Assembly: GCA_023212695.1 (NCBI GenBank)
Contig: JALCCG010000009.1
Location: 1-64,000, forward strand
Source: Sporisorium sorghi
Taxonomy: Eukaryota; Basidiomycota; Ustilaginomycetes; Ustilaginales; Ustilaginaceae
Reading direction: 5' to 3'
DNA: 64,000 nt
Every line of letters starts with the position of its first letter. Positions within the stretch are counted from its first letter, which is position 1. The notes beneath the pieces are model-generated. The model ran no database searches. It was not told the origin of the DNA and saw only the letters and a list, made by a program, of their open reading frames with translations. Of this stretch, positions 10,981 through 20,800 are shown one piece after another. The position numbers and the translations under genes are program-made.

Positions 10981-12414
10981 CTATGTCCGTCTCTTCTTGG
11001 AAGAAGGCTTGCGGCGGCCGTTGTAGTTAGAGCGGTGACTGGCCTGCGATTCGCTAAACTTGCGCTTGGCATACGAGGCAGCCTCGGCGTCGCGAATGAG
11101 CTCCTCAACCACGGTGCGGCCCCTCTCCTGACGAGACAGCACCGCCTTGGGCTCGAGCGGCGAGGCGATGATCTTGCCGAGCTGAGCAAATTTGGGCATG
11201 GCCTGGTTCTTGGCTGAGGCTCGGTAGAAGCGCTTAGGATCGAGCGCATTGCGAAGTCGCAGCGCCTGCACCTCGCGACGCAGCTGTTCCGCCGATGCGA
11301 GTCGCGCGTCACCTCCCGTGGCCTTCGAGTGACCGCTGTCAGCTGCCGAGTGCTTCTTGAGCGCGGCCAGCCGCGATGCTGAGGCACCGAACTCAGGCAT
11401 ATCGAACCAGCTGGAACCCGTCGAGGTCTGGACGGTTCGGGCGTGCTTGGACTTTTTCTGGTCGGGGGCAGGTGCTTGTTGATTAAGAGCTTCGATCTGC
11501 TGTTCGAGCTTGTCCTTGGATGAGCTGGACTGCTTGCCGGCATTTGGCTGCAGCTTCGCCATCTGGTGCTTGGCTTTGACCACGAGTGGCATGATCTTGC
11601 CCGAACGCTTCGAGCTTGCAGCCTTGTCCACACCAGCATCGAAGGTGATGACGTCCTGGTTATCCTCGAAACGGCCCTGAGCAGCAGAAGCGGGGGTCCA
11701 GCTCTTGTAGGCTTGCTGAGATGCTTTGAGAAGCGCATCAAGGTCAACCGTCGAATCGCCCTCTTGCTCGTCTTCTGAGGAGGACGCCAAGCTCGAGTCG
11801 TCCGGGTCGTCACTCGAGCTTGTCTCTGAGTCCGAGTCCGAGTCCGATCCAGAATCAGAGTCGGAGCTGTCGCTGGAGGAATCTTCTTCCACACTTTCGA
11901 CTCCTTCTGACACTGTCGGTGGAGCTGCATCTTCGGATATGGAGGCGAGGCGGGGCTCTGGGCTGGCTGATTCTTGACCCTGGTTGGAGCTGGCTGCGTC
12001 CAGGCTGATGGAATTCAACTGCGCCACCTCGACCTCCGAGTCGAGGGCTTCTGAAACATCGCGTGCCGTCGTGGGAGAGGCGTCCTCGTCGATAGCGGGC
12101 AAGCTCTCTGGATCAACGGAACGCGAACGCGAGCGGGTGGACCGCCTCACGGGGAGCTGGAGCGAGGCAGAGGCAGCAGACGCCCTCTTCCTCGGCGAGG
12201 AGCGCGCAGACTTGGATGGCGAAGCTTTCGAAGGAGAAGAGCTTTGGGATGATTGCTGGGATGCAGCGGCACTGGTGGATGCGCTTGCGTTGTCCAAGAA
12301 GGGCGATGCACTCCTGAGGCGAGCGACACGCATGGGCTGGACGCGCGTCTTGGACGGGCTATCCTCGCTGCCCTTGCTGGGCGAGCTCTGTCGACCTGTT
12401 CTTGTGGTAGGCAT
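10981..12414 (-). CDS. FCF2: rRNA-processing protein Fcf2 (DNTTIP2/TdIF2 family)
   Basis: A single exon of 477 residues. The C-terminal Fcf2 domain at about residues 330-440 contains SSWFDMPEFG, then RNALDPKRFYR, then MPKFAQLGKIIASPLE and RTVVEELI, matching the family order. The protein ends in a Lys/Arg-rich nucleolar-type tail (RRKPSSKKRRT). The N-terminal 300 residues are Ser-rich with an acidic Ser/Asp/Glu block, which fits a disordered segment. In yeast, Fcf2 is an essential SSU-processome component needed for early cleavages of 35S pre-rRNA leading to 18S. The ATG at 12414 was preferred because the in-frame ATG at 12459 adds 15 residues with no family similarity and is separated by a possible leader-intron acceptor (CCTAG). 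It is transcribed divergently from SAS10. Confidence 0.88.
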   Translation of the reverse strand: MPTTRTGRQSSPSKGSEDSPSKTRVQPMRVARLRSASPFLDNASASTSAAASQQSSQSSSPSKASPSKSARSSPRKRASAASASLQLPVRRSTRSRSRSVDPESLPAIDEDASPTTARDVSEALDSEVEVAQLNSISLDAASSNQGQESASPEPRLASISEDAAPPTVSEGVESVEEDSSSDSSDSDSGSDSDSDSETSSSDDPDDSSLASSSEDEQEGDSTVDLDALLKASQQAYKSWTPASAAQGRFEDNQDVITFDAGVDKAASSKRSGKIMPLVVKAKHQMAKLQPNAGKQSSSSKDKLEQQIEALNQQAPAPDQKKSKHARTVQTSTGSSWFDMPEFGASASRLAALKKHSAADSGHSKATGGDARLASAEQLRREVQALRLRNALDPKRFYRASAKNQAMPKFAQLGKIIASPLEPKAVLSRQERGRTVVEELIRDAEAASYAKRKFSESQASHRSNYNGRRKPSSKKRRT

Positions 12415-12813
12415 GGTTTCGTGATCCGCGACTAGGAACCAGAGGGGTATTTTGAACAAGAAGAAACAAAGTTAAGAAGCAAAAGCTGTCCTTCCCTTCG
12501 ACACCATCTGGGCTCGACAGTCGAAGGACAAAATTTCCAAAGACCCCTTTCTCGCCTTTCCTTCCTCACAAGACCAAAAAAAAAAAATTGGGACAGCACT
12601 CTTCGACTCCACTTTTAGGGACTAAGCATGACTAATGCTTGCTTAAGCTCTCTTCTCAGAAATTTTGAAAATTGACGGCGGGAAAAAAGGGTCCGCACCG
12701 TCGAAAAAAAAGCGGCGCAGCAGACGGCAATGCTGAGTCGAAGAAGACAAGTTTCGCTGCTCTTCACTACCACACCATCAAGCCTAAGCTTCATTGCAGT
12801 ACCACCTCACAGC
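12415..12813. promoter_or_regulatory. shared divergent promoter of FCF2 and SAS10
   Basis: Only 399 bp separate the two start codons, so both genes must draw on this region. Two sequences stand out. One is an AT palindrome-like element, GAAATTTTGAAAATTG, at about 12659-12674, similar to the yeast ribosomal-RNA-processing element (AAAATTTT core). The other is an inverted repeat, AAGCAT-N5-ATGCTT, at 12624-12640. There is also an A-run at about 12577-12588. Function of these elements is inferred from resemblance and position only. Confidence 0.5.
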
Positions 12814-15144
12814 ATGGCTGGACGTCGAGGTGCAAGGGGGCGTCGTGGCGGCGATGCTTCGAGCTCGCTCAGCCGTTCCGCCGGCTTTGACGACATCCCC
12901 AAAGACGACGAGGATCGATTCGAAGCCAGCCGCGACCAGATTCTTCTGGATGGCTACGATCGTGCCGCTCACGACTCGGACGATGACATGGACGTCGGTC
13001 TGAACAACCGCGAAGTCTTGGGCATCGACGAGGCGCCTTCTGATGAGGATCAAGACTCCGACTTGGATAAAGAGCTAGATGATTACGACGACGAAGACGA
13101 AGCGTACCCCGCTCAAAAGACTCGAAAGGGCAAGAAGGCAGACATTGTCGTTTCTTCCGACGACGACGACGAAGACTTTGACGATGACGAGGACGACGAA
13201 GACGGGGAGGGCGGAGACGGCCGAGAGCCGCACGAGAACGACCGTGGCTGGGGATCCAACAAGCGCGCCTACTACGACACCAACGACCTGGATGCCATCG
13301 ATTCGGACTCGGAGATCGACGAGGAGCAAGCACGCGAGCTCGAGCTCAAGGAAGTCAAGCGCTTGCAAAAGAAGAGCCGCAGTGCCATGGATGACTCAGA
13401 CTTTGGTCTCGGCGGCGACGATGCAGATGGTCAACTTGCCAAGTCGGCCAAGGACGCCGGACGCGAGCAACGAAGGCGGGAACTCGACGGCGACGACAGC
13501 ACGCCATTCAAGCAGCCACAAGCGAAGGCCAGCCTCAGCATCGCAGGTGCAGGTGCGACCGACGAATCCTCGCGTCGTGCTCTGCTGGCCAAGCTGCAAC
13601 AGACGAGCCCAGAAGCGGTCGCGCTCGCGGGAGAGTACGCTGACATGCTGGAAGAGTTTGGCCGTGCGGACTTCATGCTCAAGAAGATCATGGCTGATCA
13701 CCCGAACCATGCCAGCCTCGAAGTGATGCACGTCTACCACCAGACGCTGGCCACCTACATCACCACCATGACGTTCTACTTCCACCTGCGTGCCTCGCCG
13801 GAATTCGTCAACGATCCTAGCAAGCTGCGAACCCATCCGGTGATGCAACGCATGATGCGTCTCAAGCAAGGCCTCAGCATCATGGAGGATCTCGGGGTCA
13901 CGATGGATCCCCAGCGCATGCCTGACACCAACGGCGGACTGTCGCCCGAGGAGATGGACGACATGCACATGCTCAGCCAGGGCAGCGAAGACGACGATCT
14001 TGGTGATCTGGACGAGGACGAGCTGGCGGAGCTCATGGCGGATGCCGAGGCGAGCAGCGGCAAGGAGAATGCAGCGCCAGTTAAAGCCAAGAAGAACGGA
14101 AAGAAAGCCAAGAAGCAGGCTCTGCGTGATGCAGGTGACGACTACGATGACGCAGATTACGAGGAGATGCTGGCCGAGCCCAAGCAGAAGAAGAGGAAGG
14201 CAGCGGCTGCCACCGACAAGAAGAAGAAGGCGGCTAAGGTCAAGAAGCCGGAACCTGTTACACCACTCGCAGCGGGTTTGGCTGATCTGGATGACGAACC
14301 GACGCTGCAGGTCAAGCTCAAGAAGAAGGGTTCGGCTGGTAAAGCTGCCACCGGCAGCAATCCATTTGCCGTGTCTGGCGACAGCACCAATTTTGACGAT
14401 GCGACGTTTGGAGAGCTTTCGGGTCTCTCTTCGATCGACTCGGCCGAGCGAGCGGCGAGGAAGCGATCGTTGCAGTTCCACGCCTCGGCCATCGAGAGCA
14501 AGGCGCTGCAGCGCTCCAAAGCCGCCAAGGAGCGTCAGTCGGGCGATGCGGACATCCCTTACCGCGATCGCGAACGAAGCCGAGCGGGTGTCGAGGCGGC
14601 CAAAGCTGCGCGCGAGGCCAAGCTGCAGCAGCAGCTCAACGGCGGCATGGGCAAGGACACTGCGCTGGATGGGGAGGATGGATGGGGCGAGGCTGACGAG
14701 AAGGACTGGCGCGATGTCATGGGTCAGCCGATGGACTCTTCTCGTTCTGCTAGCGGCGGTGCTGATGATGACGACGACGACGATGCGGACTACTACGACC
14801 TGGTGGCGTCTTCTCGCAAACGCGCTCGTGCCGAAGCCAAAGCCGAGTACGACGAAGCGCGCAACGCCGAGCGATTCGCACTCATGGAGGACGACGTGCT
14901 GGAAGGCGGCCAGCACCGCGCCATCACACGCCAGATCGAGAAGAACAAGGGCCTCACCCCACACCGTCCCAAGACGTCGCGCAACCCGCGTCTCAAGAAG
15001 CGTCTCAAGTACGAGGCGGCCAAGAAGAAGCTCGGCTCGCGCCAGGCGGTGTTCAAGGGCGGACAGTCGAGTCTCCAGGGTGGATATGGAGGAGAGGCGT
15101 CCGGTATCTCGACGCACTTGGTCAAGTCGAGGAAGCTTGGTTGA
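12814..15144 (+). CDS. SAS10: U3 snoRNP protein Sas10/Utp3
   Basis: A single exon of 776 residues starting MAGRRGARGRRGG. The frame stays open 28 codons upstream, but that extension lacks family features and lies in the promoter. The N-terminus carries acidic Asp/Glu runs. The Sas10/Utp3/C1D domain is at about residues 249-364 (LLAKLQQTSPEAVALAGEY through MQRMMRLKQGLSIMEDLG). The diagnostic C-terminal Sas10 domain lies at about residues 697-776 (RAITRQIEKNKGLTPHRPK, NPRLKKRLKYEAAKKK) and ends HLVKSRKLG. The yeast protein is part of the SSU processome that binds U3 snoRNA and is needed for 18S rRNA maturation. It was also found as a derepressor of silencing when overexpressed. The central region is Lys-rich and probably nucleolar-targeting. 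Identification is firm. Confidence 0.95.
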   Translation: MAGRRGARGRRGGDASSSLSRSAGFDDIPKDDEDRFEASRDQILLDGYDRAAHDSDDDMDVGLNNREVLGIDEAPSDEDQDSDLDKELDDYDDEDEAYPAQKTRKGKKADIVVSSDDDDEDFDDDEDDEDGEGGDGREPHENDRGWGSNKRAYYDTNDLDAIDSDSEIDEEQARELELKEVKRLQKKSRSAMDDSDFGLGGDDADGQLAKSAKDAGREQRRRELDGDDSTPFKQPQAKASLSIAGAGATDESSRRALLAKLQQTSPEAVALAGEYADMLEEFGRADFMLKKIMADHPNHASLEVMHVYHQTLATYITTMTFYFHLRASPEFVNDPSKLRTHPVMQRMMRLKQGLSIMEDLGVTMDPQRMPDTNGGLSPEEMDDMHMLSQGSEDDDLGDLDEDELAELMADAEASSGKENAAPVKAKKNGKKAKKQALRDAGDDYDDADYEEMLAEPKQKKRKAAAATDKKKKAAKVKKPEPVTPLAAGLADLDDEPTLQVKLKKKGSAGKAATGSNPFAVSGDSTNFDDATFGELSGLSSIDSAERAARKRSLQFHASAIESKALQRSKAAKERQSGDADIPYRDRERSRAGVEAAKAAREAKLQQQLNGGMGKDTALDGEDGWGEADEKDWRDVMGQPMDSSRSASGGADDDDDDDADYYDLVASSRKRARAEAKAEYDEARNAERFALMEDDVLEGGQHRAITRQIEKNKGLTPHRPKTSRNPRLKKRLKYEAAKKKLGSRQAVFKGGQSSLQGGYGGEASGISTHLVKSRKLG

Positions 15145-15997
15145 GGGGTGAGGCTCGCTCTGTCAAGGATTTTGGGCTTCATTTTTGGAGCCTCCTTTTT
15201 CGGTCCTCATTTATTTTGCAATCACATTTTTCTGGCACTTCAAAATTGTCTGTGAGAAGCCTTTCCGGCAAGAGCTAAGTGTTGCGAGAGACAAGAAACC
15301 GACTGAACCCTCGCTGCCTCTCTCCCCATCTCAACATCGAGCAAATGAAGGAAGCTGGTCCTCCTCATGACCATGCGTATAAGTGTGAGTCGGCCCGACG
15401 ACAAGAGCATTTCGGGGCAACAAAGCCTGTCAAATGTCCAAGTGCGATCTCACGAACAACAGCAATATTTCGCACGAAAGGCGATCCGACATCCGCGCGA
15501 AAAAAAAAAAAAAAAGGTCACAGGGAGTCCGCCGAGCATCTGCGCAACAAGAATTTCGGAAAAAAACGGCCCGGGAGCAGGTGTGCGATGGTCGGCTCGC
15601 CCGGGGCCCCAGCGTGTTACCGTCCGAAGGGTCGGCTGTCTCTCTGCCATTGCGAGATCTTCGGTTGCTTTGATCCGGCCTATAGAGTGGGTTCGCTGAG
15701 TTCGTAGAGAAGCGGGACGGATGGCAGGAGTGGGCCGGTGAAGCGGCAATTCGCTAGGCCGGAGTGACTGAGCGGCTGAGCAGAACCCTTGACTGGTGGT
15801 TTGTGGGGGAGAGACCCCACCCCGTTCCTTCCCCGCATCCTCGACTTTCGGCTCTGCTCTGAGCGTTGCATACAAAAAGCGCTTCCTTCTCGACCCTCTC
15901 CTGTCTCTCCTCTTCCCCACATCCATCCATCACTGTACTTCCAGCATCCTCGACCTTCTTCCCCCTATCCCAACAACACACCGCACCACCCACCAAC
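15145..15997. other. intergenic: SAS10 3' flank and thiolase promoter
   Basis: No supported gene. An A16 run occurs at 15500-15515, followed by a GC-rich stretch (about 15560-15640). The last 120 bp are a CT-rich leader into the thiolase start. Small frames here lack motifs. Confidence 0.6.
15500..15515 (+). repeat. A16 homopolymer
   Basis: Sixteen consecutive A bases within the SAS10-thiolase intergenic region. It could be a nucleosome-depleting promoter tract for the thiolase gene about 480 bp downstream. Confidence 0.9.
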
Positions 15998-17251
15998 ATG
16001 GCCCAGCGAATCACCCAGCTCGCGACGCACCTCGACCCACGCTCGTGGTCGGGCAAAGGCCTGCACGCGCACATGGCCAAGAACGACTCTGACGTCGTCA
16101 TCGTCGCCTCTGGCCGCACGCCCTTCACGAAAGCCTACAAGGGTGCGATGAAGGACTCCAAATTCGATCTGTTGTGCTACGAGTTCTTCAAATCTCTCCT
16201 CGCCTCCTCCACCATCGACCCTGCGCTGATTCAGGACGTGGTGGTGGGCAACGTGCACAACGACGAGGCGGCGTACTACGTGCGTGCGGCTGCGCTTGCG
16301 GCGGGGATCCCGAACACGACGCCTGCGATTGTGGTGAACCGCTTCTGCTCCTCGGGGCTGATGGCGGTGCGCGCCGTGGCGAACGCGATCCAGGCGGGCG
16401 AGATCGAGTGCGGGCTTGCGTGTGGCATCGAGCATATGAGCTCGCAGCCCAAGCGCCCGACGCTGATTTCGGAGGAGCTGAGCAAGGCGAGTCAGGAGGC
16501 GGACGATTGCAAGATGCCCATGGGCTGGACCTCGGAGAACGTGGCCAAGGATTTCGGCATCTCGAGGGCCAAGATGGACGAGTACGCCGCCCGATCCCAC
16601 CAGCGCGCGGTCCAGGCACAAGCGCAGGGCAAGTTCGACGCCGAGATCTTCCCCATCCCCGTCTCAACCGGCAAGGACGGCGCGAAGCAAACCACCATTG
16701 TGTCCGCCGACGAAGGCCCCCGCCCCGGCACAACGCCCGAAAGCCTCGCAAAGATCAAACCCGCCTTCCCGCAGTGGTCCCCCAGCAACACCACCGGCGG
16801 CAACGCCTCGCAGATCACCGACGGCGCCGCCGGCCTCATCCTCATGCGTCGCTCCCTCGCCAATAAACTGGGCCTCAAGGTGCTCGGCAAGTACGTCTCG
16901 TGCGCCGTCACCGGCCTGGAGCCACGCATCATGGGCATTGGCCCCAGCTCCGCCATCCCCGCTGTGCTCGCCCAGACGGGCGTGAAGCTGGACGAGGTCG
17001 ACCTGTTCGAGATCAACGAGGCGTTTGCGAGCATGTATGTTTACTGTGTCGAGAAGTTGGGGCTGGATCCGGAGAAGGTTAATGTCAATGGGGGCGCGTG
17101 TGCGTTGGGCCACCCGCTGGGCGCGACGGGCGCGAGGCTGGTGGTTACTGCGCTGAAGGAGCTTGAGCGCAGGAACCAGAAGGTGGCGGTTGTGTCGATG
17201 TGCATCGGGCTTGGTATGGGTGCGGCTGGGCTGATTCTTAGGGAGGACTAG
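15998..17251 (+). CDS. POT1: peroxisomal 3-ketoacyl-CoA thiolase (acetyl-CoA C-acyltransferase)
   Basis: A single exon of 417 residues. The start gives [12 protein letters not shown]: residues 4-12 fit the peroxisomal targeting signal PTS2 (R-[LIV]-x5-[HQ]-[LA]) exactly, so Pex7-dependent import is expected. All thiolase signatures are present: [11 protein letters not shown] with the acyl-accepting Cys117, the [13 protein letters not shown] loop, [22 protein letters not shown] with His372, and [14 protein letters not shown] with the proton-shuttling Cys402. The enzyme cleaves 3-ketoacyl-CoA with CoA to acetyl-CoA and a chain shortened by two carbons, the last step of beta-oxidation. An in-frame upstream extension exists (from 15866), but using it would bury the PTS2 internally. 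Promoter signals for fatty-acid induction were not identified. Confidence 0.95.
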   Translation: MAQRITQLATHLDPRSWSGKGLHAHMAKNDSDVVIVASGRTPFTKAYKGAMKDSKFDLLCYEFFKSLLASSTIDPALIQDVVVGNVHNDEAAYYVRAAALAAGIPNTTPAIVVNRFCSSGLMAVRAVANAIQAGEIECGLACGIEHMSSQPKRPTLISEELSKASQEADDCKMPMGWTSENVAKDFGISRAKMDEYAARSHQRAVQAQAQGKFDAEIFPIPVSTGKDGAKQTTIVSADEGPRPGTTPESLAKIKPAFPQWSPSNTTGGNASQITDGAAGLILMRRSLANKLGLKVLGKYVSCAVTGLEPRIMGIGPSSAIPAVLAQTGVKLDEVDLFEINEAFASMYVYCVEKLGLDPEKVNVNGGACALGHPLGATGARLVVTALKELERRNQKVAVVSMCIGLGMGAAGLILRED

Positions 17252-17411
17252 GGTTGTGTGTCTGCTGCGATGAAATTCATTTGGAAGTATTCTGTTGATC
17301 AGCATCTCAAGTGTGTGTGTGCGCGTCCCACAGCGATGAGAAAGGTGATGCGAACGACTGCTTTTTGTGATTGCGAAGTTTGTGAAGGATGCCAGGTATG
17401 AAGCGGCAGGA

Positions 17412-17830
17412 TCAGTCTGACGACTTGTTCTCCTCCTTGGCTGCAGCAGCCTCCTCCTCCTCCTCTGGCTCTTCTTCGACTGCTGAGAGCCCTTCTTCTT
17501 CTTCGTCGTCCTCGTCCTCGTCTTCCTCGTTCTCTTCCTCCTCGTCGCCGTCATCTTCTTGCTCCTCAACGTCAGCCTTGTCGACGTGTACAGCGCTCTC
17601 CTCGAGCGAGTCAGCCTCTTCGGCTCCGATACCGCTGTCGACATCGTCGTTGTCGTCAGCTTCGTCCTCGTCCTCATCGTCGTCGTCGTCGTCGTCCTCT
17701 TCATCCTCGTAGTCGTCTTCGTCTTCGTAATCCTCTTCGTCCTCCTCCTCCTCTTCACCGTCTTCATCTTCCGTCTCGTAATCGTCCTCATCCTCATCCT
17801 CGTCCTCTTCATCACCCGGCGCAGCCTGAG
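17412..17830 (-). repeat. acidic C-terminal tract of the FG nucleoporin
   Basis: GAG/GAC/GAA/GAT codons on the minus strand form an Asp/Glu-dominated tail of about 140 residues broken by a few Ser, Tyr and Val. The plus strand reads as TCC/TCG/TCT Ser-like runs, which produce spurious serine-rich frames. Confidence 0.85.
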
Positions 17831-20800
17831 CAGGCGCGCTACCCAGCCTCGAAAGCAGCGAAGCACCGCTCTTGTCACCTGCACTTTCCTCCTCCTTCTT
17901 AACCGACGCCGCTGCAAAAGGCGACGTCTTACTCGCCGACGCAAACGCACCAAACCCACCGCCACCACCACCGCCACCACCACTGCCACTAAAACTGAAC
18001 GCCGACTTGACCTCCCCTTTCGGCGTCGACGGCGAAGCGCCGCCCGCAAGCGCGCCAAACCCAGACGCGCTGCCGAACGCAGACACGCTGCCAAACGCCG
18101 TCCTCGGCGCCGTCGCATCGCCTGCCTTGGCCGGTGTCGCAGCCGGCGACGACTGCGGCGCAAAGCTGAACGCGTTGACCGGCTTTGATGCGCTCGGGCT
18201 GTTGCTCTCAGCGGGCTTGGAGAACGCGCCGAATCCGAAGCCGGGACTCGATTTGAACGCGCCGAATGCCGACGCGGGTGAGGAGGACGGGTTCAGCTTG
18301 CTTGGTGCGAAGCTGAACGCGGGGGCTGAAGCGGGTGTGGGAGTCGGGCTTGGGCTGGCAGACAGAGGTTTGGCGTCGGGTGCCTTGGGCGGGTAGCTGA
18401 AGTCGGCGGCTTTGTCTGCAGATGCAGTGCCGTTCGAGGATGCCGGGGCCTTTGTTTCGACTTTGGCCGGCTCCTCGTCTGTCTTCTCGGCGGCCGGTGC
18501 GGTTGAAGGTGCGCCAAAGCTGAACGAGGGTGCTTGCTTGGCAGCGGTCGTGGAAGGGGCCGTTTTGGAGGCGTCGGATGCAGATTCCGTCAGAGGCTCT
18601 TTGTTTCTCGGCTCGGAGGGCTTGCAGAAGGTGAAGGTCGAAGGGTCGGGCAGTGAATTGTCTTCGGATGAGGTCGCTTTGGCGTCCGAATCCTTGGCGC
18701 TCGTCTCCTTGTCGTTCGATTCCTCTGCATCTTGCTTCTTCACGTCTGCTTCCTTGGCGTCTGCTTTCTTTGCATCTGCCTCCTCTGCAACCGCCTCGGT
18801 AGCATCCTCCTCCTTGGAATCATCCGCCTTTGAAGCAGCCTCCTTCGGATCAGTTTCCTTGGAAATGGTTTCCTTTGGATCGGCCTTCTTGGCATCTGCC
18901 TCCTTGACATCCACCTTCTCGGTATCTGGCTTCCTAACATCTGCCTCTGTCTTCTCTGCCTCCTCGATGCTTACCTCCTTGGCATCAGCTTTCTTCTCCG
19001 CAGCAGCCTGACCGTCGTCCGCCTCCTCCTTGTCTGTCTTGTCCTCAGCCGAGGGCTTGGCAGATGCAGCAGGTACGAAGCTGAAACTGGGAGTAGCCGC
19101 TGATGGCGAAGCAGATGCAGCATCTGACTTCTTGCCAAAGTCTCCAAAGCCGAACCCACTCGAAGCCTGCTTCGCCGGCGCGGCATTGTCAGCAGACTGC
19201 TTCTTACCCAGATCACCAAAGCTGAAGCCTGCAGCCGGAGCTGGCTTCGTCTGGTCCGAGGACGACGATGCAGCAGCGGCCTGCTCGCCGCTCTTCTGAG
19301 CCGGCGCGCCGAAATTGAAGCCGCTGACAGCTGGTTTGGGCTGCGAAGCCGCGTCTGCCTTACCAAGATTGCCAAAGCTGAAGCCACTGCTGGCAGCAGT
19401 AAGCTTGGTCTCGGATGAGGTCGACGCAGCAGAGGCAGGCGTCTCGACCTTTTTGCCAAGATCACCAAAGCTGAAAGTGGGTTTACTGCTCGCAGCAGCC
19501 TCGGCCTTGGGTGCATCCTTCTCGCTGCTGCTCGCCGCGCTCGAACCAAATCCACTGAAGCCCTTGAAAGGCGCCGGAGCAGCAGCGTCTGTGGCAGACG
19601 CATCCTTAGGCTTAGGCGCCAGAGGCAAGGCAAAGAAATCAGAAGACGCCTTGGTAGCCGGCGATGCGCCTGCATCTTTCGAGCCCGTCAATCCATCTGC
19701 ACCTGCAGAACCGGCAGCGGGCGGCCGGGCCACGGCCACACCCCGATGCCTCGGCTTGCTCGTGTTCGAGGAGCGAATGCTGCTGGGACTCGAGCTCGGC
19801 GCGCGTCCTCCGGGCTGGAACGGTGTGTCGTTCTGCGCGGGAAGATCAAACATGCCAGCGGGGACGGAGCTGAGCTTGCCAAAGTTGAGCGTTGACAACG
19901 TTGCGCCGCCGAAGGGCGATGAGCTGGGAGCAGGACTTGCTGCCGATGCTGGAGCTGGCTTGTCGCTCTGAGCAGCAGGGGCTGACGGGGTCGTGGTGGA
20001 TCCAAAGCCTGAAAATGGCGCTGGCGGTCCCTTAGCAGCACTCGGAGCGGGCGAGTTGAATCCGCCGAAACCCAAAGATGTCGAGGGTGCAGCCGGCTTC
20101 TGGTTCGCTGCCGCCGGCGCTGCTGCTGCAGGAGTGCCCGAGCTTGGCGTGGGCGTTTTGCCAAAGCCAGCGAAGAGGGACCCAGCGGGCTTGGGCGAGG
20201 ATGCAGCCGGCGAGCTGAAGCCTCCAAAGTTCAGCGACGTAGGAGGTGCAGCCGACTTCGGGACCGACGCTGCTGCTGGAGCAGCCGATGCACCGGAAGG
20301 AGGACCAGCAGCCGTAGATCCGAAGCCCGCAAAGGGTGCTGGTGACGATTTTGCCGTGGCAGGGGCAACGGCAGGCGAGCTGGAAGCAGCAAAGGTCAGC
20401 GGAGCCGAAGAGGCCGCTGGCTTTGGAGCAGCAGCAGCAGTCGGGGTTGTGTTGGAGGAAACAGGACCCGGCGAAGCAGGGAATCCGAATTGGAGCGGAG
20501 CGGCTTTCGAAGCTGCTGGTGTTGCAGTAGAAGGAGAAGCCCCGGCCGATGTCGCGGGTGTAGGAGGCTTGGAAAGCGTAGGGACAAGCACGCTCTTGGC
20601 CACAGGAGCAAACTGATCAGAGCTCGATCCTTGATTCGAACCATTGACAGCAGAAGCCGACGTTTGTGAAGCCGGCATTGCAGCCACGCTAGGAGGTGCC
20701 GGAGGCGCGCGCTTGCCGAGATGCACCGGTCCCTTTGCGAAGGCGATCTGGAGGTCGGAGCCTTGCATTGGCTTGGTCGTCTTCCTGTCCGCACGCTGAG

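Noticed and set aside
12730..12813. 28-codon in-frame extension of SAS10
   Set aside because: Lies in the shared promoter; the ATG at 12814 gives the Gly/Arg-rich start and fits the gene better.
13396..15117. 573-codon minus-strand frame opposite SAS10
   Set aside because: Shadow of the Asp/Glu/Lys-rich SAS10 coding strand; its Leu/Val/Arg-rich content mirrors those codons and lacks motifs.
15560..15780. GC-rich patch with weak inverted repeats as a structured RNA
   Set aside because: Arms are imperfect and short, and no known RNA signature was recognised.
16664..18163. 499-codon minus-strand Arg/Thr/Lys-rich frame overlapping the thiolase and nucleoporin ends
   Set aside because: Out-of-frame reading of the acidic nucleoporin tail and the antisense of the thiolase gene.
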